Below, one piece after another: positions 58,788 through 64,000 of a DNA stretch of 64,000 nucleotides. The notes under the pieces are model-generated. The model ran no database searches, had not been told where the DNA came from, and saw only the letters and a program-made list of their open reading frames with translations. The DNA comes from Spirochaeta thermophila DSM 6192 (lineage in GTDB: Bacteria; Spirochaetota; Spirochaetia; Winmispirales; Winmispiraceae). A program made the translations under genes and the position numbers. The DNA lies in assembly GCF_000147075.1 (NCBI RefSeq), contig NC_014484.1, positions 1,939,501 to 2,003,500 on the forward strand. The letters run 5' to 3'. Every line of letters begins with the position of its first letter. Position 1 is the stretch's first letter.

Positions 58788-60200
58788 CTAGGTGGTCTTT
58801 CGTTTCCAGCGCGGCCCCTGGGGGGTATCCTCCACGATGATACCCCGACGCGCGAGTTCGTCACGAATCCTGTCGGCCTCGGCGAAGTTCCGCTGCTTCC
58901 GCAGCGCCTCGCGCCGCCGGACGAGCTCGAGGAGCTCGGGCTCGAGCGCATCGTCGGAGGCGATGGCCTCCGCAAGCGAGAGGCCGAGAATGCGGTCCAT
59001 GGTCACCGCGAGCACGGCCCGTTCCTCGGGCGGGAGGGCTTCGTCCTTCAGCGCACGCCAGAGCACGGCGAGGGCACGCGGCGTGGCAAGATCGTCTCCT
59101 ATCGCCTCCTCGAACTCACGCATGTAGGCCTCTCCCCGCTCTGAGAGCCGGGTCTGCTCCCACCCGTCCCTGGGATGAAGCCCGCTCAGGTGTTCAATGA
59201 GGTTCCGTCGTGCGTTCCTGGCCGCCTCCAGGGCCTCCCACGAGAAGAAGAGCTGGCTCCTATAGTGCGCCCCGAGGCAGAAGTACCGGTAATCGAGGGG
59301 GTGGAACCCCTCTTCCTCGAGGCCGGAGAGCGTGAGGAAGTTGCCCTTCGATTTGGACATCTTGCCGGAATCCATGACGAGGAACTCGGCGTGCAGCCAG
59401 TAGCGCACCCACGGGTGCTTCCCCGTCGCGCCCTCGCTCTGGGCGATCTCGTTGGTGTGGTGCACAGGGATATGATCCACTCCGCCGCAGTGGATGTCGA
59501 ACTGTTCACCGAGGTACTTCATGCTCATGGCCGAGCACTCGAGGTGCCAGCCGGGATAGCCTCTCCCCCATGGGGAGTCCCACACCATGGCCTGGTGCTC
59601 GAACTTGGAACGGGTGAACCACAGGACGAAGTCCCGAGGACTGCGCTTGTGGGCATCCACCCCGACACGGGCACCGGCGCGAAGGTCCTGCTCGTCGAGC
59701 CGAGCCAGCTCTCCGTACCGGGGAAAGGTGGAGATGTCGTAGTACACATTGCCGCCTGCGAGGTAGGTGTGTCCCCGCTCCTCGAGCCGCTTCACCAGGT
59801 CGATCATCTCGGGGATGTGCTCCGTGGCCTTGCAGACGATTTCGGGCCGCTGGATGTTGAGTTTGTCCGTGTCCTCGAAAAAGGCCCTGGTGAAGAACTC
59901 GGCGATCTCCCACACGCTCATCCCCCGCTCGCGCGCGGCCTTGATCACCTTGTCCTCTCCTTCGTCGCCGTCGCTAGTGAGGTGGCCCACGTCGGTCACG
60001 TTCATCACGTGCACGAGCCGGTAGCCCGCATGGAGGAGGGTGCGCCTCAGGACATCCTCGAAGATGTAGGTGCGGAGGTTCCCGATGTGCGCATAGTTGT
60101 ATACGGTGGGGCCGCAGGTGTACATCCCCACCTTGCCCGCCTCCCGAGGGACGAACGGCTCCTGGATCCTGCCCATGGTGTTGAAGAGCCTGAGTTCCAT
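58788..60200 (-). CDS. cysS: cysteinyl-tRNA synthetase
   Basis: A 470-residue class I synthetase. Cys29 and later Cys/His residues (in CSAMS and HHTNE) bind the active-site zinc that selects Cys. The HIGH motif is HIGN (38-41) in YTCGPTVYNYAHIGNLRTYIF and KMSKS is in SGKMSKSKGNFLTL near 280. The end, RNFAEADRIRDELARRGIIVEDTPQGPRWKRK, is the conserved C-terminus. The start at 60200 is fixed by MELRLFNTMGR alignment; upstream open frame belongs to the opposite strand of murB. Confidence 0.97.
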   Translation of the reverse strand: MELRLFNTMGRIQEPFVPREAGKVGMYTCGPTVYNYAHIGNLRTYIFEDVLRRTLLHAGYRLVHVMNVTDVGHLTSDGDEGEDKVIKAARERGMSVWEIAEFFTRAFFEDTDKLNIQRPEIVCKATEHIPEMIDLVKRLEERGHTYLAGGNVYYDISTFPRYGELARLDEQDLRAGARVGVDAHKRSPRDFVLWFTRSKFEHQAMVWDSPWGRGYPGWHLECSAMSMKYLGEQFDIHCGGVDHIPVHHTNEIAQSEGATGKHPWVRYWLHAEFLVMDSGKMSKSKGNFLTLSGLEEEGFHPLDYRYFCLGAHYRSQLFFSWEALEAARNARRNLIEHLSGLHPRDGWEQTRLSERGEAYMREFEEAIGDDLATPRALAVLWRALKDEALPPEERAVLAVTMDRILGLSLAEAIASDDALEPELLELVRRREALRKQRNFAEADRIRDELARRGIIVEDTPQGPRWKRKTT

Positions 60201-60248
60201 ACCCGCTCCATTCTGGCGGTAGCGCCCGGTTTCTGCTAGGATGAAGTC

Positions 60249-61196
60249 GTGGATAAGGTACGGAAACTGGCGGAAAAAATCAACATAACGGGCTCGGTTC
60301 TGCTGGACGAGCCGATGGCCCGGCACACCTCGTTCCAGGTGGGAGGGCCCGCCGACCTCTTCGTGGTGCCGGAGGGCGGGGAGGAGTTCGTACGGGTGGT
60401 GCGGATGGTGAGGGAGGAGGGGCTGCCGCTCTTCGTCCTGGGCGGGGGCGCAAACATCCTGGTCTCCGATAGGGGGGTGCGGGGCGTGGTGGTGCACACG
60501 GGACGGGTGAGGGAGGCGGTGTGGGACGAGGAGGGGGCCTGGCTCGATGCAGGGGTGCGGATCGAGGACGCGGTGCTGGAGGCGGTGGAGCGGGGGATGG
60601 CAGGGCTCGAGGACTTCGCGTGGATGCCGGGGAGCGTGGGCGGGAGCGCCTACATGAACGCGCGGTGCTACGGCAGGTCGTTCTCGGACGTGATGAGCGC
60701 GTTCGAGGTGATAGACGAGGAGGGGCGGCTGGTGGAGAAGGAGGTGCGGGAGGAGGAGTTCGGCTACAAACGATCGCCCCTGCAGGGGAAGGGGTGGGTG
60801 CTCGTGCGCGCGCGGGTGCGGCTGGGGAAGGGGGAGCGGGAGGCGCTGGCACGGCGGGTGCGGGAGGTGCGGGCGGACAGGGAGGCGAAGGGTCACTTCG
60901 CCGCACCGTCGGCCGGGTCGGTCTTCAAGAACAACCGGGCCTTCGGCGCACCCACCGGCGTGCTCGTGGACAGGCTCGGGCTGCGGGGCTACAGGATAGG
61001 GGGGGCCCAGGTCTCACCCCTCCACGGCAACATCATCATCAACGCGGGTGGGGCCACCGCCACGGACATCCTCACCCTCATCCGATTCATCGAGGCAAAG
61101 GTCTACGATACCTGCGGCTACAGACTCGAACGTGAAGTCCTGCTCGTGGGCGAGTGGGACGAAGAGGACCTCACGCCTCCCTTCCCGCCTGCCTAG
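60249..61196 (+). CDS. murB: UDP-N-acetylmuramate dehydrogenase
   Basis: A 315-residue FAD enzyme that reduces UDP-GlcNAc-enolpyruvate to UDP-MurNAc with NADPH in the cytosol. FAD-binding segments are ARHTSFQVGGPADLFVVP and LGGGANILVSDRGVRGVVVHT; catalytic Ser is in SAGSVFKNN and the C-terminal Glu in YRLEREVLLVGEW. It has the shorter type II form with AAPSAGSVFKN, without the type I insert. The start is a GTG with AGGATGA seven bases upstream. The gene's coding strand is G-rich over most of its length. Confidence 0.95.
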   Translation: MDKVRKLAEKINITGSVLLDEPMARHTSFQVGGPADLFVVPEGGEEFVRVVRMVREEGLPLFVLGGGANILVSDRGVRGVVVHTGRVREAVWDEEGAWLDAGVRIEDAVLEAVERGMAGLEDFAWMPGSVGGSAYMNARCYGRSFSDVMSAFEVIDEEGRLVEKEVREEEFGYKRSPLQGKGWVLVRARVRLGKGEREALARRVREVRADREAKGHFAAPSAGSVFKNNRAFGAPTGVLVDRLGLRGYRIGGAQVSPLHGNIIINAGGATATDILTLIRFIEAKVYDTCGYRLEREVLLVGEWDEEDLTPPFPPA

Positions 61197-62333
61197 AACC
61201 GTTCGGAATACGAACATCCCAGCACCACCCCCACCGCCGGCACCTCCCCCGGCTCCCACCCCTCCCTCAACCCCACCCCGCCCCACACCTCCCCTCCGCC
61301 CACCTCCACCGTCACCCTCACCACCTCCCCCTCCTCCACCCCCTCACCCCACACCCACCCAAACCCCGCCTCCACCGGCCCCCACACCACCCCCCACCTC
61401 CCTCCCCACACCTCCCCCTCCCTCCACAGCCGCACCACACCCCCTCCCACCTCACCCTCCCCCCACTCCTGCTCCCCCTCTTCCCCCACCCACACCTCCC
61501 ACCGCCCCCCTCCCACCCCCACCTTCCACTCCTCCCCCACCACCCCACCCGCCCCCGCCCACACCCCCTCCCCCAACCTCACCCCCCACCACACCCGCCT
61601 CCCCTCCCCCTCCCACTCCCCACCACACCCCACCCAGTCCCTCCCCCACACCCCCACCAGCCACACCCTCCCCCACCCCCACACCCACCTCCCCCGCCCC
61701 TCCCGTACCACCCCACCGGCCCCTCACCCGGCACCCCCCACCCCACCTCCCCATACCCCATCACCCCCCCGCCCTGCACCCACCCCGCACCCCGCCGTAC
61801 ACACCACCTCCCACCCCCACCACCGGCTCCTCCACCCACCACCCCTTCCCCCACTCCTCCCCCTCCCACCTCACCCGAACCCCCACCACCTCCACCCCAC
61901 CCCCCTCCCCCCCCAACCCCAGCCACACCCCCCACGCCTCACCCTCCCCGTCCCACCACCCAACGCACCCCACACTCCCCCCCGGCACCCACACCGCCAC
62001 CCCCTCCCTACCCACCGGCACCCTCGCCCCATCAAGCCGCACCGGCACCACACGCCGTATCCTCCCCTCATCCCACCCCCAACCGAACGGATTCCACAAC
62101 GAGGCGAGGAGCCCCTCCCTCAGGAGCGGCCCCGCACACCCCACGGGACCCGCAACCCCCACCCTCCACCCGTCCCCCCACTCCCACACCCTCCCCCTCC
62201 ACCCCCCCTCATCCACCCCCACCCGCACCCCGAACTCACCCCCCACATCCTGCCACACGGTGAGCGACCCCTCCCCCGCATACACCACGAGCACGACCCC
62301 CATCCACATGGGCACGAACCACCGGGAAGCCAT
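61193..62333 (-). pseudogene. G-rich secreted-protein gene with broken frame
   Basis: The 5' part starts MASRWFVPMWMGVVLVVYAGEG, a signal-peptide-like opening, and is open to a TGA in a G7 run at about 61,761. Adding one G restores a frame with VMGYGEVGWGVPGEGPVGWYGRG, which then has to move again near 61,700 to reach the last segment (EGRGRWVWGWGRVWLVGVWG ... EVPAVGVVLGCSYSERF), which ends at 61193. The coding strand is nearly all G, T and A in its first two codon positions, giving Gly, Val, Trp, Glu and Arg. The product may be a beta-rich surface protein. It is either decayed, variable in G runs, or affected by sequencing errors in homopolymers. Confidence 0.55.
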
Positions 62334-62390
62334 CCTGCCCAGTAGGACACACAAACCCGCCACCCCACTTCACCACCCGCTCTTTTTTCC

Positions 62391-62419
62391 TTGAAAGAGC
62401 CTCCATATCGGGGTATAGT
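62391..62419 (+). promoter_or_regulatory. promoter of the CsgG-like/PEGA gene
   Basis: -35 TTGAAA (62391-62396), 17-base spacer, -10 TATAGT (62414-62419). The leader is about 53 bases and carries AAGGAGG before the ATG at 62479. Confidence 0.65.
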
Positions 62420-62478
62420 GTAAGGGATAGGACATGCACCTCCCCTGCTGGCCCACACCTCACCAGAAGGAGGTATCC

Positions 62479-64000
62479 ATGCGAGTTCGGAACTCCCTCA
62501 TCCCCCTGGTACTTCTCGTCGCAACCGCCCTCTCCTCGGCCCCCGTCACCATCGCCGTCCTCCCCGTAGAGGGCATCGGCGTACCCGAGGAACAGGCAGC
62601 CGCGGTCACCGACCTCCTCTACACCACCCTCACGGCCGTCCCCCTCTTCCAGGTGGTCGAACGGGCCAGACTCGAGGAGGTACTCACCGAACAGGAGATC
62701 CAGGTCTCGGGGCTCACGGGCGCCCAACAGGCCGTCCGCATCGGCAACCTCACCAACGCCCGCAAGGTCCTCATCGCCTCGCTCGCAGCCTACAAGACCT
62801 CCTATGTCGAGAGCATCCTCTCCGCGAGGGTGGTCGACGTGGAGAAGGGCACGGTGGAGGCCGCCGCGAGCGTGGAACTTTCCCCCACCACCTCGGTGGA
62901 AGAGGCCGCAGAGACCCTCGTCCGACGCCTCGTCGAGGCGATCCCCCTCTCCGTCACCGTGGCCGCGGTGGAAGGACGCACGGTCTACCTCTCCGCAGGC
63001 GAACAGGCCGGGCTCGTCCCGGGCCGGGTGGTCACGGTGGTGAAGACCAGGCCCATCACCGACGAGACAGGCGCCATCATCATGAGGGAAGAACGCCCCT
63101 ATGCCCGGCTCCAGGTGGAGGAGGTCCAGCCGACCGGCGCCCGCGCCCTACTGGTGGAGGCAGAGGAGGAGCCCCAGGTCGGTGATACCGTGGTGCTCGA
63201 GGACAGACCCCTCGCGGAGGGCGCACCCCGGCTCGTGGTGAAGAGCATCCCCGAGGGGGCCATGGTCTACATCGACGGCACTTTTTCGGGCAAGACCCCC
63301 CTCACCCTCAAGGGCCTGTCCCCCGGCACCCATCAGGTGGAGATACGCGCCCCGGGTTACAAACCCTATGCGGGAAAAGTCCGGCTTGCAGAGGGCCAGC
63401 AGGCGGTGATCGAGCGCGAACTCGTCGCCGAGGTACAGGTGGAAGACCTCCTCCGCATAGGCAAGCTCCCCAGGGAGAAGACCGATCCCTCCACCGCACT
63501 CACCAGAGGCATCATCCCGGGAGGCGGCCTGGTCTACGACGGCTACACCAACCTGGGCCTCATGGCAGGAGGAGCCACCCTCATCCAGGCAGCGATAAGC
63601 GGGATCTTCCTCTCCAACCTCCTCGACGATGAGTCGCCACCCGACCACGAACCCTACAACCTCATCTCCGGCATCACCCTGGGAGCCTCGGCCCTCACCC
63701 TCTACCTCTACTCCCTCATGGACGGCGCCCTCACCGCCGACGACGACTACCTCTACCCCACCTACGCCGAGCTCGTGGTCTCGGGAGACGCCCACCACGT
63801 CTTTCAGACCCAGACGGCAGACCCCAACAGCTCGCAGACCTTCAACCAAGCCATGGCCGACGGGATTTCGAACACCTCCTGGTTCTTCGTGATCGCCCTC
63901 AGGTTCAGGGCGTCCAAGTACCAGTTCGGCCTCGAGATCGACGCCTCACAGGAGGAGGTGATGATGGGGTTCTCCTCCGCCTACCTCCTCCCCCTCTCGG
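62479..64000 (+). CDS. exported CsgG-like and PEGA-domain protein, C-terminus outside window
   Basis: At least 507 residues. A signal peptide (MRVRNSLIPLVLLVATALSS) precedes a CsgG/LpoB-like alpha-beta domain: VTIAVLPVEGIGVPEEQAAAVTDLLYTTL, FQVVERARLEEVLTEQEI and NARKVLIASLAAYKTSYVESILSARVVDVEKG. A second part (about 155-245) is beta-rich. A PEGA domain follows near 250-300 (PRLVVKSIPEGAMVYIDGTFSG and GTHQVEIRAPGYKPYAGK), a repeat found in surface-layer and envelope proteins. A membrane-like segment and a further domain lie after 340. The ATG at 62479 is behind AAGGAGG. It could help to anchor or assemble envelope structures. Confidence 0.8.
   Translation, partial: MRVRNSLIPLVLLVATALSSAPVTIAVLPVEGIGVPEEQAAAVTDLLYTTLTAVPLFQVVERARLEEVLTEQEIQVSGLTGAQQAVRIGNLTNARKVLIASLAAYKTSYVESILSARVVDVEKGTVEAAASVELSPTTSVEEAAETLVRRLVEAIPLSVTVAAVEGRTVYLSAGEQAGLVPGRVVTVVKTRPITDETGAIIMREERPYARLQVEEVQPTGARALLVEAEEEPQVGDTVVLEDRPLAEGAPRLVVKSIPEGAMVYIDGTFSGKTPLTLKGLSPGTHQVEIRAPGYKPYAGKVRLAEGQQAVIERELVAEVQVEDLLRIGKLPREKTDPSTALTRGIIPGGGLVYDGYTNLGLMAGGATLIQAAISGIFLSNLLDDESPPDHEPYNLISGITLGASALTLYLYSLMDGALTADDDYLYPTYAELVVSGDAHHVFQTQTADPNSSQTFNQAMADGISNTSWFFVIALRFRASKYQFGLEIDASQEEVMMGFSSAYLLPLS

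Noticed and set aside
1-64000. CRISPR array or other regular repeat array
   Set aside because: No regularly spaced direct repeats were seen. Apparent repeats are G-rich or C-rich low-complexity runs in coding DNA.
1-64000. tRNA or rRNA genes
   Set aside because: Intergenic gaps are mostly too short, and none showed a clover-leaf pattern or a known rRNA segment.

Overview
The window is GC-rich bacterial chromosome, about 85% coding. The gene content points to an anaerobic, polysaccharide-using spirochaete, most likely of the Spirochaeta (Winmispira) thermophila type. This is inferred from gene families, not from a marker gene. The supporting features are a BMP/PnrA nucleoside transporter, a Tp34/P19-type iron protein, a two-domain cyclic-nucleotide-binding protein, the [FeFe]-hydrogenase maturation genes hydE, hydF and hydG with aspA and a TM1266-type gene as in Thermotoga-like anaerobes, and a GH94 cellobiose-type phosphorylase. 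Strong sigma-70-like promoters and GGAGG ribosome binding sites are easy to see.

Layout. 1-1,251: a partial acyltransferase-like gene and a dihydroorotate-dehydrogenase-like gene behind divergent promoters. 1,296-8,682 (minus): a nucleoside ABC importer with its lipoprotein, deoC, an acetyltransferase, a metallo-hydrolase and a TPR membrane protein. 8,824-9,675: an NmrA-like reductase. 9,678-18,915 (minus): a cell-envelope block with dacA, an FAD oxidoreductase, DUF2335, ftsK, uppP, a lytic transglycosylase and an Hsp70-substrate-domain-like membrane protein. 19,190-20,514: an IS transposase broken by two one-base insertions. 20,889-25,915: a nitrilase-family hydrolase and a four-gene osmoprotectant (betaine/choline) ABC importer. 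26,032-31,419 (minus): hydG, hydE, aspA, hydF and a TM1266-type regulator behind one clear promoter. 31,552-35,804 (minus): an HDAC-like deacetylase, YjbQ, a ROK kinase and aminopeptidase P. 35,975-38,443: the GH94 phosphorylase. 38,528-40,133: a cyclophilin-like protein and a membrane M28 peptidase. 40,212-42,654: a TetR regulator and two short-chain dehydrogenases that share a 12-bp palindromic motif. 42,691-50,045 (minus): a seven-gene iron-uptake operon. 50,224-64,000: a Gfo/Idh/MocA oxidoreductase, valS, a CNB protein, a four-gene ECF-sigma operon with a degenerate transglutaminase, cysS, murB, an extremely G-rich frame-broken gene and a CsgG-like/PEGA envelope protein cut by the window edge.

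How the genes work together. The nucleoside importer and deoC form a salvage route from deoxynucleosides to central carbon. FTR1, P19, DUF2318, two permeases and an ATPase match the reductive P19 iron-uptake system. Here the last gene is an FMN-binding lipoprotein rather than the thioredoxin-like proteins of the Campylobacter locus, and a promoter and 20-bp palindrome lie upstream. HydE, HydF and HydG build the H-cluster of an [FeFe] hydrogenase whose structural genes are outside the window. DacA, FtsK, UppP, Slt and MurB serve peptidoglycan metabolism and division.

The parts least explained by known systems are: the TetR/SDR regulon with three matching operators; the ECF sigma operon whose last product is a transglutaminase fold without Cys and His; the membrane-anchored Hsp70-substrate-domain-like protein with no ATPase domain; and the abrupt strand-composition switches inside or between genes near 17,600 and 61,200.
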